Positions 1-9,236 of a stretch of 64,000 nucleotides of DNA are shown here, piece by piece (positions within the stretch are counted from its first letter, which is position 1; each line of letters begins with the position of its first letter). The position numbers were made by a program, and so were the translations under genes. The notes beneath the pieces were generated by a model. The model was not told the origin of the DNA, did no database searches, and saw only the letters and a program-made list of their open reading frames with translations. Origin of the DNA: Candidatus Gastranaerophilales bacterium (GTDB lineage: Bacteria; Cyanobacteriota; Vampirovibrionia; Gastranaerophilales; Gastranaerophilaceae); the NCBI GenBank assembly GCA_944324215.1, contig CALUVP010000030.1, positions 1-64,000 of the forward strand, read 5' to 3'.

Positions 1-2
1 AA

Positions 3-1499
3 AGATGGGAAAAGAATTATCTCGGCTGGATGGAAAACATTCGTGACTGGTGTATTTCAAGGCAACTATGGTGGGGACATCAGATTCCTGCATATTACCA
101 CAAAACAACCGGCGAAATGGTTGTAGCTAAGGAAAACCCTGATCCTGAAAATTATGTACAAGATACAGACTGTCTTGATACTTGGTTCTCTTCAGGTTTA
201 TGGCCATTTTCTACAATGGGATTTCCTAATGCTGAAACAGATGATTTCAAAAAATTCTACCCTACATCAGTTCTTGTAACAGGTTTTGATATTATCTTCT
301 TCTGGGTTGCAAGAATGATTACAATGGGACTTGAATTTACAGGTAAAGCACCATTCTCTACCGTTTATATACACGGTCTTATAAGGGATGAAAAAGGTCA
401 AAAAATGTCTAAATCTAAAGGCAACACTATTGATCCGGTTCAAATTATTGATAAATACGGATGTGATGCTCTTAGATTTACAATGACTTCTTTATGTACT
501 TATGGTGGACAGGATATTAAAATTTCTGATGAAAGATTCGAATACGGAAGAAATTTTGCAAATAAACTTTGGAATGCTTCAAGATTTGTACTTATGAACC
601 TTGATGGTGTTGATGATAATTCAATTGAAAAAGATAAACTTACTTTAGTAGATAAGTGGATTTTAAACCAATTAAATGAAACTGCTAAACTAGTTAATCA
701 GTATATGAAAGAGTACAGAATAGGAGAAATTGCGCATACATTGTATGATTTCTTCAGAAGTGAATATTGCGATTGGTATGTTGAAATTGCTAAGATACAA
801 CTTCAGGATAGCGAATTAAAGGCTAATACACAAAGAGTCTTAAGATATGTATTAGATATGTCACTTAGAATGCTTCACCCTATTATGCCACATATTACGG
901 AAAAAGTTTGGAGCTTAATTCCAGGTCGTAAAGAAATCAGTGCTTTCACTCACAAGGGCATTAATCCTGAAGCTTTAATAGTAGCAGATTTCCCTGTTTA
1001 CTCAGAAGAGCTAAGCTTCCCTAAAGAAGCATCTGAGATGAAGTTGGTATTTGACACAATTACTTCGTTAAGAAACGTAAGACAAAGCTTTAATATTCCA
1101 ACTTCAACTACAGTTGATGTTGAAATTAGAGCCGACAAGAGCGAAAAAGAGATTTTTGAAGAAATTGAATCTTATATTCATAGATTAGCGAAAGTTAATA
1201 ATATAACTTATGCGGATATGAACGCTGCAGTTCCGCCTAAATCAGCTTCTGCTGTTGTTTCAGCATCTAAATTAATTGTACCTCTTGCAGACTTGATTGA
1301 TTTGGAAGCAGAAATAAAAAGACAAGAGAAGAAGTTAGAAAAATTAACAAATGAAAAGAACTCTTTAGAGGGTCGAATGAAAAACGAGAAGTTTGTGGCA
1401 AATGCTCCAAAAGAGCTCGTAGAGCAAACAAATACAAGAATAGAAGAGATTTCTACTCAACAAAAAGCTATTCAAGAGTTAATTGATTCTTTGAAATAA
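3..1499 (+). CDS. valS: valine--tRNA ligase, C-terminal part (5' end outside window)
   Basis: Charges tRNA-Val with valine in the cytoplasm. The frame is open from base 3, and the residues before the first internal Met (RWEKNYLGW) match the usual class Ia ValRS sequence leading into [14 protein letters not shown], so the gene is cut by the window edge. Visible parts are the end of the Rossmann catalytic domain with the KMSKSKGN signature (about residue 124 counted from the first Met), the anticodon-binding helical domain, and a C-terminal coiled-coil arm (about the last 70 residues, Lys/Glu-rich), which is typical of bacterial ValRS. A strong intrinsic terminator follows the stop codon. The family assignment is secure. 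Confidence 0.97.
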   Translation, partial: RWEKNYLGWMENIRDWCISRQLWWGHQIPAYYHKTTGEMVVAKENPDPENYVQDTDCLDTWFSSGLWPFSTMGFPNAETDDFKKFYPTSVLVTGFDIIFFWVARMITMGLEFTGKAPFSTVYIHGLIRDEKGQKMSKSKGNTIDPVQIIDKYGCDALRFTMTSLCTYGGQDIKISDERFEYGRNFANKLWNASRFVLMNLDGVDDNSIEKDKLTLVDKWILNQLNETAKLVNQYMKEYRIGEIAHTLYDFFRSEYCDWYVEIAKIQLQDSELKANTQRVLRYVLDMSLRMLHPIMPHITEKVWSLIPGRKEISAFTHKGINPEALIVADFPVYSEELSFPKEASEMKLVFDTITSLRNVRQSFNIPTSTTVDVEIRADKSEKEIFEEIESYIHRLAKVNNITYADMNAAVPPKSASAVVSASKLIVPLADLIDLEAEIKRQEKKLEKLTNEKNSLEGRMKNEKFVANAPKELVEQTNTRIEEISTQQKAIQELIDSLK

Positions 1500-1506
1500 A
1501 TTAGTC

Positions 1507-1537
1507 AAAAGACCGTGTCGAATAACACGGTCTTTTT
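1507..1537 (+). terminator. intrinsic terminator after valS
   Basis: Perfect stem GACCGTGT / ACACGGTC (1511-1518 and 1525-1532) with a short loop, followed by TTTTT. It lies eight bases after the valS stop codon. Confidence 0.9.
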
Positions 1538-1628
1538 GTTTGCAAAACAATTTATTGATAGTATTTACATTCATGTAAAAAAATAGTAAGATATACTAGT
1601 TAATACAAGTATATGAGAGGATTTATAT

Positions 1629-2954
1629 ATGAAATTTCACATGCAAGTGTTAATTGCACTTGGTTTGGGGTTAAAGAGGAACTGGCATATATTTGCGGGG
1701 TTGATTCTTGGTGTTTTAGTTGGAATCTGGCTTCATAATGAACCAAGCCCTATAATTATGACCACCCTGACTTTTATTGGACAAGTATTTATTAGATTAA
1801 TTCAAATGGTAGTAATACCTTTGGTAATTTCGGCTATTGTGATTGGTATTACAAGTGTTGGAGATAGCAAACAATTAGGCAAACTTGGTTCTAAAATGAT
1901 TTTTTACTACACAATCATTACAGTTGTTGCAGTAACAATTGGGGCAGCATTAGCTCTATTGCTAAAACCGGGATTAGGAGCGGCACATTATATAAATATT
2001 GATACTGCTACTGATATTCAAGCACAGGTTGCAGCAACTATTGAAGCCCAAAAAGGAAACTTACTTAATATTTTCTTAGGGTTCATTCCTAAGAATCCTT
2101 TAGCCTCTATTGCAAGCGGAGATATGGTGCCGATTATAGTGTTTGCAGTGATGTTTTCTATAGCACTTGCAAAAGTCGGGGATATTAACAGACCTTTTGT
2201 AAGCTTTTTTGAATCTATTTTTGCCGCAACAATGAAAATTACCGATTGGATAATGTGTTTTGCTGCACCAGGTGTTTTTGCACTTACTGCAGTAGCAGTG
2301 TCTTCTTTCGGTATTGATATTTTTATGAGTATATCTAAATATTTAGGAGTTTTGGCACTCGGATTCGCTATACAGTTCTTTATTGTATATCCGGTATTTC
2401 TAAAGATATTTTCAAAAGTTCCTGTTATGATGTTATACGCAGCAATGGCAGAAGCAATGATGGTCGCATTTGGAACTGCAAGTTCTTCAGCTACTCTACC
2501 TTTAACAATAGCCTGCTGCGAAAAAAGAGGAATTTCGCATAAAGTTTCAAGTTTTGTACTACCGCTTGGCGCAACATTGAACATGGATGGCACTGCGATG
2601 CTACAAGTTATTGCGGTTATATTCTTAACTCAAGCTTACGGAGTCGCTCTAACACCATTTTTAGTTGTTCAAATTGCACTTTTGGCTATTGTTGCGTCTT
2701 CAACTTGCGCAGGCATTCCAGGAGCCGGCTTAATTACAATTGCTCTTGTACTTAACGGAATGGGCTTGAGCCCTGAACAACTTGTTGCAGGATTTGCATT
2801 CTTATTCACAATAGAAAGAATTACAGATATGATGCGAACTCTTCTTAATGTAACTTCCGATGCGGTTGTAGCAGCAGCAATTGCTGATAATGAAAATGAA
2901 ATCAACTACGATTTACTCAATAATCCAGAATCCTACGGAGATATTATTAACTAA
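1629..2954 (+). CDS. dicarboxylate/amino acid:cation symporter (DAACS/SLC1 family)
   Basis: Inner-membrane carrier that takes up glutamate, aspartate or C4-dicarboxylates with Na+ or H+. At 441 residues it has normal family length. Hydrophobic helices run throughout, and the two re-entrant hairpin regions carry the hallmarks: the serine-rich FGTASSSATLP, the NMDGT motif (LGATLNMDGTAML), AGIPGAGLITI, and the Asp/Arg helix near the end (ITDMMRTLLNVTSD). The start is the ATG after GAGAGG at 1615-1620. It stands alone between two terminators, so it is probably monocistronic. Substrate cannot be read from sequence; GltP/GltT/DctA-like members all share these motifs. Confidence 0.93.
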   Translation: MKFHMQVLIALGLGLKRNWHIFAGLILGVLVGIWLHNEPSPIIMTTLTFIGQVFIRLIQMVVIPLVISAIVIGITSVGDSKQLGKLGSKMIFYYTIITVVAVTIGAALALLLKPGLGAAHYINIDTATDIQAQVAATIEAQKGNLLNIFLGFIPKNPLASIASGDMVPIIVFAVMFSIALAKVGDINRPFVSFFESIFAATMKITDWIMCFAAPGVFALTAVAVSSFGIDIFMSISKYLGVLALGFAIQFFIVYPVFLKIFSKVPVMMLYAAMAEAMMVAFGTASSSATLPLTIACCEKRGISHKVSSFVLPLGATLNMDGTAMLQVIAVIFLTQAYGVALTPFLVVQIALLAIVASSTCAGIPGAGLITIALVLNGMGLSPEQLVAGFAFLFTIERITDMMRTLLNVTSDAVVAAAIADNENEINYDLLNNPESYGDIIN

Positions 2955-2976
2955 ATCTGTTAACTTAAATAATTTT

Positions 2977-3013
2977 AAAACGGGGAATTCTTTATTGATT
3001 TCCCGTTTTGTTA
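2977..3013 (+). terminator. intrinsic terminator after symporter gene
   Basis: AAAACGGG (2977-2984) pairs with CCCGTTTT (3002-3009) around an A/T-rich loop. The 3' arm itself supplies the T-run. Confidence 0.8.
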
Positions 3014-3047
3014 TATAATTAGAGAGAATTAAGGAGGAGTGGACATA

Positions 3048-4082
3048 ATGAAAACACTTGAAGCTAAAAATATTGATTGGGCAAACTTAGGTTTTGGCTA
3101 CATGAAAACTGATTACCGTTTTGTTTCTAACTACAAAGACGGCAAGTGGGATGAAGGAACTATAACAACTGACGAAAATATCGTAATGAATGAATGTGCT
3201 TGCGTTCTTCAATACGCACAAACTTGTTTTGAGGGGATGAAAGCATATAGAACAATTGACGGAAAAGTTGTATGTTTTAGACCTGATTTGAATGCTAAAA
3301 GAATGGCTGATTCTTGCAGCTACTTGGAAATGGCAGTTTTTCCAGAAGATAGATTCGTAGATGCAGTTGTTCAAACTGTTAGAAAAAATATTGATTACGT
3401 TCCTCCTTATGGATCAGGAGCATCTTTATACATAAGACCTTATATGTTCGGTATAAATCCTGTTATGGGAGTAAAACCTGCTACAGAATTTCAATTTAGA
3501 ATATTTACCTCACCAGTTGGACCTTATTTTAAGGGTGGTGCTAAACCTATTACATTAAGAGTTCCTGATTTTGATAGAGCTGCGCCTCACGGCACCGGAC
3601 ATATTAAAGCTGGTCTAAACTATGCTATGAGTCTTCACGCAATTGTTGATGCTCATAATCAGGGATACAATGAAAATATGTACTTAGATTCTGCAACAAG
3701 AACAAAAGTTGAAGAAACAGGTGGAGCAAACATAATTTTCGTAACAAAAGATAATAAAGTCATAACTCCAAAATCAAAAACAATACTTCCTTCAATAACA
3801 AGAAGATCATTAATGTATGTTGCAAAACATTATTTAGGATTAGAAACAGAAGAAAGAGAAATTCTGTTTAGTGAAGTTAAGGATTTTGCAGAATGTGCTC
3901 TATGTGGTACAGCGGCAGTACTTTCTCCTGTCGGCAAGGTTGTTAACCATAATGAAACAATCCTTTTCCCTTCAGGAATGGAAAAACCTGGTGAAATAAC
4001 TCAAAAGCTATACGAAACATTAACCGGAATTCAAATGGGCAGAATCGAAGCTCCTGAAGGATGGATTAAAGAAATTGCTTAA
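3048..4082 (+). CDS. ilvE: branched-chain amino acid aminotransferase, long (group II) form
   Basis: PLP-dependent transaminase of fold type IV; it performs the last step of valine, leucine and isoleucine synthesis and the first of their breakdown. It is 344 residues from the ATG at 3048, which has AAGGAGGAG eight bases upstream; the in-frame GTG at 3039 overlaps that ribosome site and is rejected. Motifs include CFEGMKAYR near the N terminus, the PLP lysine region (GTGHIKAGLNYA, about residues 183-194) and VEETGGANI after it, as in eukaryote-like/group II enzymes. A second, shorter aminotransferase of the same fold lies at 4939-5853, so the two isozymes are close neighbours but separated by a convergent gene. 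Confidence 0.95.
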   Translation: MKTLEAKNIDWANLGFGYMKTDYRFVSNYKDGKWDEGTITTDENIVMNECACVLQYAQTCFEGMKAYRTIDGKVVCFRPDLNAKRMADSCSYLEMAVFPEDRFVDAVVQTVRKNIDYVPPYGSGASLYIRPYMFGINPVMGVKPATEFQFRIFTSPVGPYFKGGAKPITLRVPDFDRAAPHGTGHIKAGLNYAMSLHAIVDAHNQGYNENMYLDSATRTKVEETGGANIIFVTKDNKVITPKSKTILPSITRRSLMYVAKHYLGLETEEREILFSEVKDFAECALCGTAAVLSPVGKVVNHNETILFPSGMEKPGEITQKLYETLTGIQMGRIEAPEGWIKEIA

Positions 4083-4083
4083 G

Positions 4084-4117
4084 AAAAAAAGACCGATTAA
4101 AAAATCGGTCTTTTTTT
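4084..4117. terminator. bidirectional terminator between ilvE and the convergent 4118-4792 gene
   Basis: GACCGATT (4091-4098) and AATCGGTC (4103-4110) form a perfect stem, flanked by A7 on the left and T7 on the right, so it can serve both convergent genes. Confidence 0.9.
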
Positions 4118-4792
4118 CTATTCTGCTTTAAAATCTTTTTTTGCCTCGCCTAAATTGTAGGTATTATAAATATTTGAATATAGTTTTGCAGCAGCTTCTG
4201 TATTACTTTTCTGTGTATAAGCTAAAACAGCATCAAAACCTTTTTTATTTATTGTGCCATCGATATTAGAAGTATTTGGGACATCAGACTTACTCAACAT
4301 ATCTGCAGCCAGTATACTTGAACTGTATTCAGCAATATCAACTTTTCCATCATTATTTATATCCAAAGATTTTGAAGAAAATGTACTATCTGGCGCAAAC
4401 CTATAGTCTAATTCTGCGACAGTAAGTTCTTTTTCCCCTCCCATTTCTTCATAAGCAGCTCCTAATAGAGCCTTTTTGTCAACCTGTCCCTTTTGCATTT
4501 GAGGCATATAACGATATTCATACTTTAGAGGTGGTAATGCTTTTAAATACTCATCATTCTCTTTTAAAAATTTATCCAGCTTATCAATATTGTTGTCAGC
4601 AGCATTTGGGTTTACACCAAAATCTAAAATCGGTGCTGTTGTCATTTTATCTGTAACCAATGGCTGCTCCATATAAGTATATAAATTTTCTACAGCATTT
4701 CTTCCGTATCTCGCAGACGGGTCAGAAACTTTATTATCATATTTACCCTTAGCACCATCAATCTTTACAACGCCATTCTTGACTTCATACAT
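4118..4792 (-). CDS. uncharacterised protein with an EF-hand-like calcium loop
   Basis: A 224-residue protein with no signal peptide and no membrane segment. Near residues 143-157 it carries DINNDGKVDIAEY, a canonical EF-hand/dockerin-type loop (Asp at 1, 3 and 5, Gly at 6, acid at 12), so Ca2+ binding is plausible. I do not recognise the rest. GGAGG lies nine bases before the ATG. Upstream on the same strand is the GCAA-N19-TTTATA element described under findings (4820-4848), shared with many other unknown genes here, including a second EF-hand protein at 46927-47352. It is convergent with ilvE. Confidence 0.75.
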   Translation of the reverse strand: MYEVKNGVVKIDGAKGKYDNKVSDPSARYGRNAVENLYTYMEQPLVTDKMTTAPILDFGVNPNAADNNIDKLDKFLKENDEYLKALPPLKYEYRYMPQMQKGQVDKKALLGAAYEEMGGEKELTVAELDYRFAPDSTFSSKSLDINNDGKVDIAEYSSSILAADMLSKSDVPNTSNIDGTINKKGFDAVLAYTQKSNTEAAAKLYSNIYNTYNLGEAKKDFKAE

Positions 4793-4815
4793 AAAACTGC
4801 CTCCACACTAGTATA

Positions 4816-4848
4816 CTTTTATAAAAACATGAAAAGATTAAAAATTGC
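4816..4848 (-). promoter_or_regulatory. GCAA-N19-TTTATA promoter-like element upstream of the 4118-4792 gene
   Basis: On the minus strand GCAA (4848-4845), exactly 19 bases, then TTTATA (4825-4820); the start codon is 28 bases beyond the end of TTTATA. It has the same tetramer and spacing as the elements upstream of at least eleven other genes in the window. Confidence 0.6.
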
Positions 4849-4938
4849 TTTTTAGAAGTTTTTACAGTTTACAAAATGTAACAAGTTTAATATCAACTTT
4901 TATAATTGTAGTAAAATGGATTGAAAGGAGGATAAGTA

Positions 4939-5853
4939 ATGACAGAACACGTCTTTATGAACGGTGAATACATTGAAGCTGACAAAGCCTTTTTACCAGT
5001 TAGAACACACGCTTTCTTGTATGGAACTTCTGTATTTGAAGGCATTAGAGCTTATTATAACAAAGAAGAAAATCAGCTTTATGCTTTTAGAGTAAAAGAG
5101 CATTATGAAAGGCTGTTAAATAGTGCAAAAGTTATGTGGATGCAAAGTCCTTATTCGATTGAAGAGTATTGTAATATTACAAAAGACTTATTAAAATTGA
5201 ATGGATATAAAACTGATGTTTACATAAGACCGACTCTTTACAAATCCTCACAGAAAGTTGGTCCTACATTAACTGACAATGAAGATTCTTTCTTAATTTT
5301 TACAACCCCTTTTGGAGATTATTTTGACAACAATAGAGGACTGAAGCTTTGCGTTTCAAGTTGGAGAAGAACATCTGACAATGCAATTCCTCCAAGAGCG
5401 AAAGTAAGCGGTGCTTACGCTAATTCTGCTCTAATTAAGACAGACGCTCATGAAGCCGGTTTTGATGATGCAGTAGTTCTTTCTGAATCAGGACAGGTTA
5501 CAGAAGGGTCTGCTATGAATATATTTCTTGTTATAAATGGAACTCTTGTTACTACAAGTACTACTGATGATATTCTGGTTGGCGTAACGAGAAACACAGT
5601 ATTAGAATTAGCTCAAGAGCTTGGCATTCCTGTTAAAGAGCGTTCTATTGACAGAACTGAACTCTACGCAGCAGATGAAGTATTTTGCTGTGGAACCGGT
5701 GCACAAATAGTTCCTGTTGAGAGCATTGATCACAGAATTGTCGGAGACGGAAAAATTGGAAATATTACAAAACAAATTCAAAAACTTTATTTTGATGTTG
5801 TTAAAGGAAAAGTAGATAAGTATAAGAAATGGTGTCTTCCTATATATGATTAG
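4939..5853 (+). CDS. ilvE: branched-chain amino acid aminotransferase, short (group I) form
   Basis: Fold-type IV PLP aminotransferase of 304 residues, the usual length of bacterial IlvE. It starts at ATG 4939 after AAAGGAGG. Recognisable are VRTHAFLYGTSVFEGIRAY (N-terminal signature), the PLP-lysine context PRAKVSGAYANS (about residues 155-166), VTEGSAMNIFLV and the phosphate-binding ILVGVTRNTVLELA. It would transaminate branched-chain 2-oxo acids with glutamate. Having both this and the group II enzyme 900 bases away suggests one may serve D-alanine or 4-amino-4-deoxychorismate-like chemistry, but the residues look like IlvE. It overlaps the next gene by eight bases. Confidence 0.92.
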   Translation: MTEHVFMNGEYIEADKAFLPVRTHAFLYGTSVFEGIRAYYNKEENQLYAFRVKEHYERLLNSAKVMWMQSPYSIEEYCNITKDLLKLNGYKTDVYIRPTLYKSSQKVGPTLTDNEDSFLIFTTPFGDYFDNNRGLKLCVSSWRRTSDNAIPPRAKVSGAYANSALIKTDAHEAGFDDAVVLSESGQVTEGSAMNIFLVINGTLVTTSTTDDILVGVTRNTVLELAQELGIPVKERSIDRTELYAADEVFCCGTGAQIVPVESIDHRIVGDGKIGNITKQIQKLYFDVVKGKVDKYKKWCLPIYD

Positions 5854-6577
5854 TTTTTTTGGAAAATGTATGCAAAATCTTTTTACGAGCGTTAAGTATC
5901 TTATAGCAGGACGCTCAAGATGGTGTCATGTAATCTCTCAGGCTGCAGCTATTAGTTACGATTCTCTTTTAATATCTTTAGTTATAGCATTTGTATCAGC
6001 AGCAGTAATAGCAATACAAGTTTCAAAGCAGTTTCTTATGTCCGGAGCAGAAGCTTATGTTGGAGGCTCAATTGCTGTTGTTATGATAAGAGAAATTGCT
6101 CCTGGCTTTGTAGCTCTCGCAATAGGTGCAAGAGCTGGAACCGCGATTTCTGCAGAAATTGCTAATATGCAAGTTACCTCGCAAGTTGATGCCATAAAAA
6201 CTCTTAAAATAGATCCTGTAGGATATTATTTTTCTCCGAGATTACTTGCAGCCGCCATTACGGTACCTATGGTGGTTCTTTTAGCCGAATTAGTTGGTAT
6301 AATGGGTGGGTTATTGGTGTCAAACGCAACAATACATCTACATCCTGCAAGATACATAAATTCTGTATGGCTTTGGCTAAGTACAAAGGATATTTACATA
6401 AGTTTATTAAAAGGTATGGTGTTTGGAATCCTAATAGCTTTAGTGTGTGCTACACAAGGCTATGAAACTAAAGGAGGTGCTAAAGACGTTGGAGAATCTA
6501 CAACAAAAGCAGCAGTTCTATCTACAGTTTATATGCTTATTGCAGATTTTCTTATCAATTTAGTGTTTTACTTATAG
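5846..6577 (+). CDS. mlaE: MlaE-family ABC transporter permease
   Basis: A 243-residue inner-membrane permease of the MlaE/Ycf63 family, which moves phospholipids or other lipids between the inner and outer membrane together with an MlaF-type ATPase and an MCE-domain protein. Family features are IREIAPGFVALAIGARAGTA, the conserved AEIANMQVTSQVDAI loop with VDAIKTL, and five to six hydrophobic helices. Start codon 5846 overlaps the aminotransferase gene; no strong ribosome site, which fits translational coupling. The ATPase and MCE partners are not in this window. Its existence supports a diderm envelope. Confidence 0.92.
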   Translation: MISFFGKCMQNLFTSVKYLIAGRSRWCHVISQAAAISYDSLLISLVIAFVSAAVIAIQVSKQFLMSGAEAYVGGSIAVVMIREIAPGFVALAIGARAGTAISAEIANMQVTSQVDAIKTLKIDPVGYYFSPRLLAAAITVPMVVLLAELVGIMGGLLVSNATIHLHPARYINSVWLWLSTKDIYISLLKGMVFGILIALVCATQGYETKGGAKDVGESTTKAAVLSTVYMLIADFLINLVFYL

Positions 6578-6605
6578 AATAGTATGGAAAGAAAGGATAT
6601 GTGAA

Positions 6606-7088
6606 ATGAAAGTTAACCCAATTAACAACACAACATTTGGCTCTAAAATTTATTACAACGGAACAATCGAAAAAGGATTTGAAATGGCAAAATCAAATGC
6701 CAGTTCTTTCAGAAAAAAAGACTTAGACTTTGCGAAAAAGTTTTCTGATGATGTTAGAACAATACTTAATGATGGTTCAAAAAGCACATTACTTTTCGCA
6801 CCGAAAGAAGATGCTTCTGTAAATATTGAAAAAATGGGTGGTAAACGAATTACATTAGATAAATCAAATTCTCTAATTGAAGGCTATCAGTGTACAACAG
6901 CAATTAATAAATTTGCATCAAGAATTACAAAATCTTCTGAAAAACAAACAAAAACTCCTATTGACATAATCAAATCTCAGCTGGAAGACGCAATATCTTT
7001 GGTAGAAAATTTAAAAGAACAATATAGTATGGCATTAAAAGAAGAACTTAGTTCTCTCGAAAACCAGATAAAAAAATCTAATTTATAA
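6606..7088 (+). CDS. uncharacterised protein with NNTTFGSK-like N-terminal tag
   Basis: A 160-residue, lysine-rich, soluble-looking protein. It starts MKVNPINNTTFGSKI, a short tag followed by variable sequence that I associate with many small proteins of gut Melainabacteria; function unknown. The C-terminal third (about 118-156) is predicted coiled coil (EDAISLVENLKEQY... with regular hydrophobic spacing). AAAGGA precedes the ATG. It lies 28 bases after the mlaE-like gene and 56 before the sigma-factor gene, and may be read with either. No signal peptide, no cysteine pairs, no known motif. Confidence 0.7.
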   Translation: MKVNPINNTTFGSKIYYNGTIEKGFEMAKSNASSFRKKDLDFAKKFSDDVRTILNDGSKSTLLFAPKEDASVNIEKMGGKRITLDKSNSLIEGYQCTTAINKFASRITKSSEKQTKTPIDIIKSQLEDAISLVENLKEQYSMALKEELSSLENQIKKSNL

Positions 7089-7144
7089 ATTGATAAACCA
7101 AATTTCTCGTGTTATCATAGTTAATACCAGAGCTGAGAGATTTA

Positions 7145-7948
7145 ATGCAGAATAAGAATGAACAGAAAACTTATGATTTAGTTTCAGAATGGTTGAAACA
7201 ATACCATTCTGAAACTGATAAATATAAAAAAGCAAAAGCAAAGGCTCTTATTGTAACAAAATTACTTCCTACGATAAAAAAAATTGCAAGAACAATTGCA
7301 AGGCGTTCGTACGACCCTATTGAAGATTTAGTTCAGGCTGGAGCGATTGGGCTTTTAAAAGCAATAGATAATTATTCTGATGATAAAAATAATAATTTTA
7401 GAATTTTCTCAGGTTATTATATTATTGGCGAAATGAAACATTATCTTAGAGACAAATTAAACACAATAAGAGTTCCAAGACATATTCAAGAATTAGCTTT
7501 TCGTATTAATAACTTTGTTCGAACTTTAACAATCGAAGAATTAAATGAACTTACAAATGATGACGTAGCAGAAGCGTTAAAAGTATCACGAAAAGAGATC
7601 GATTTTGCAATACAAGCAGATCGGAGACGTTCTACATTATCCTTAGAAGATATTTACAGCACTGATAATGATAATCTCGGTTATGAAGAAATTCTTGCTA
7701 AAGATGATTATAAAGAAGTTCGTGACATGGAAGATACGCGGATTATCCTAAAAGATGTCATTGAAAAGTTACCTGAAGAATATAAAAATCTCGTGAAAGC
7801 CTATTATTATGAGGATTTGTCTCAAAGAGAGATTGCAGAAAAATTTCATCTTACTCAAATGCAGGTCTCAAGAAAATTAAAAAAATCATTTTCCATGTTG
7901 TACAAAATGATTGTAGATAGTAATAATGAGGGGAATAATGCTCGATAG
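7145..7948 (+). CDS. alternative sigma factor of the SigF/SigB/WhiG type (sigma-70 group 3)
   Basis: A 267-residue RNA polymerase sigma subunit. Region 2 is clear (IEDLVQAGAIGLLKAIDNY, then FSGYYIIGEMKHYLRDK for -10 recognition and melting, about residues 60-110), region 3 follows (RVPRHIQELAFRINN), and region 4 ends in a helix-turn-helix (SQREIAEKFHLTQMQVSRKLKKS, about 224-246). It lacks region 1 and the long non-conserved region of housekeeping sigma factors. It overlaps pilD, which recalls cyanobacterial SigF controlling type IV pilus genes. No anti-sigma factor is adjacent. It is a candidate, unproven, for reading the GNAA-N19-TTTATA elements seen in this window. Confidence 0.9.
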   Translation: MQNKNEQKTYDLVSEWLKQYHSETDKYKKAKAKALIVTKLLPTIKKIARTIARRSYDPIEDLVQAGAIGLLKAIDNYSDDKNNNFRIFSGYYIIGEMKHYLRDKLNTIRVPRHIQELAFRINNFVRTLTIEELNELTNDDVAEALKVSRKEIDFAIQADRRRSTLSLEDIYSTDNDNLGYEEILAKDDYKEVRDMEDTRIILKDVIEKLPEEYKNLVKAYYYEDLSQREIAEKFHLTQMQVSRKLKKSFSMLYKMIVDSNNEGNNAR

Positions 7949-8840
7949 TTTTCATTATTTATTATTTTGGATATGCATACTTGGTCTGTGCTTGGGTAGT
8001 TTTTTCAATGTTGTTATTCTAAGAACATTATCAGGTGAAAGTATTGTATTTCCACCTTCTAAATGTCCAAAATGTGGTAAAAAATTGTTCTTTTGGCATA
8101 ATATTCCGGTAATTTCATATATTTTACTAAAGGGAAAATGTTATTTTTGTAAAGAAAAGATTAGTCTGCAATATCCATTAGTGGAACTTTCGACGATGAT
8201 ATTGTTTGCATTATCTTATATTAAATTTGAAAATAGCATTACTACTTTATTTGTAATGTTTTGGGTATCCTGTTTGATTATTATGACCGGAACTGACCTT
8301 AAAGAACAGCTTGTAGATTGTAATATCGCAATTGCAATGGGAATAAGCGGTATAATTTTCAATGTAATTTCTGCTGGGACAATTGGACTTACACATTCAA
8401 TAGCCGGTATAATAATAGGAGGATTAATACTTGAGTTGATTGCACGAACGGGATATCTTTTTACTGATAAAAGGGCTATGGGAGAAGCAGATACCTATGT
8501 AGCAGGAGCTTTGGGGGCAATTTTTGGTAAAGACATTATTGTTGTTCTGCTTCTGGGATTATTATCATCTATGGTATTTATATTGCCAGTATTTTTCTAT
8601 AATCAATATAAAAATAATAATAAAATAACTTGTATTTTAGGAGTATTGTTTGCATTAGCGTTCGTTATAATGGAAGCTGCTTGGAAAAATTACTTCACTT
8701 TAGGATTATTTATTTTATCAGGAATAACCTTAGCAATATCAATTCTTAAAAATCTTTCAAAAACTGAAAATAGAAATTATTTACCTTACGTACCAGCGCT
8801 TGCTATTGGAGCTTTAATATTTTTATTCTTTATCGTATAA
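7938..8840 (+). CDS. pilD: prepilin peptidase / N-methyltransferase
   Basis: Inner-membrane aspartic protease that cleaves and methylates type IV prepilins or type II pseudopilins. The N-terminal methyltransferase part has the paired zinc cysteines CPKCGKK and CYFCKEK (about residues 38-75), and the peptidase part has its two aspartates in GTDLKEQLVD and GEADTYV. About eight hydrophobic helices; 300 residues, slightly longer than usual because of extra C-terminal helices. I chose ATG 7938, preceded by GAGGGG, over the in-frame ATG 7926, which has no ribosome site. It overlaps the sigma-factor gene by 11 bases, implying co-expression. Confidence 0.93.
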   Translation: MLDSFHYLLFWICILGLCLGSFFNVVILRTLSGESIVFPPSKCPKCGKKLFFWHNIPVISYILLKGKCYFCKEKISLQYPLVELSTMILFALSYIKFENSITTLFVMFWVSCLIIMTGTDLKEQLVDCNIAIAMGISGIIFNVISAGTIGLTHSIAGIIIGGLILELIARTGYLFTDKRAMGEADTYVAGALGAIFGKDIIVVLLLGLLSSMVFILPVFFYNQYKNNNKITCILGVLFALAFVIMEAAWKNYFTLGLFILSGITLAISILKNLSKTENRNYLPYVPALAIGALIFLFFIV

Positions 8841-8848
8841 TCACTCAT

Positions 8849-9232
8849 ATGAGTGTATCGTATCCTAACCAATGTAGAAATTACTGTGTTGTTGATATTC
8901 CAAGAAGACACAGTCTTAGTGAAATCAAAACAATGCTTGAGAAGCCAAAATCGGAAGAAGAAGTGATAGAAAGCTTGTATGAGCTAAATTTGATGCTTGA
9001 TGAAGGAAACAGGGATGTCATAGAGATATACCCAACACTATCAAAGTACAATCAAACGAGATCTCCTAATATACAAACATTTTTAGCCGGAATATATAGG
9101 AAAACCAAAATTCCTGACGCATTTGGACCTTTATTTGTAATGTTAATACAAAATTCAATCAACCCGCCAAAGGACTGCGGCTTTGATCCTAATGAAGAGA
9201 TTGGCGGTGCTATTTTAGAATATTTAGCCTAA
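8849..9232 (+). CDS. uncharacterised 127-residue protein
   Basis: Soluble, acidic, helical-looking protein without recognised motif. It begins eight bases after pilD and is probably the third gene of the sigma factor-pilD operon. The N terminus contains a CRNYC cysteine pair; the middle (VIESLYELNLMLDEGNRDVIEIYPTL) looks like an ARM/HEAT-type helical pair. No signal peptide. The ribosome site is weak (ATCACTCAT), fitting coupled translation. Convergent with queE, with four bases between the stop codons. Function not assigned. Confidence 0.7.
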   Translation: MSVSYPNQCRNYCVVDIPRRHSLSEIKTMLEKPKSEEEVIESLYELNLMLDEGNRDVIEIYPTLSKYNQTRSPNIQTFLAGIYRKTKIPDAFGPLFVMLIQNSINPPKDCGFDPNEEIGGAILEYLA

Positions 9233-9236
9233 GAAA

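Noticed and set aside
2018-2593. 191-codon minus-strand ORF inside the symporter gene
   Set aside because: Shadow of the plus-strand symporter, whose product has clear family motifs.
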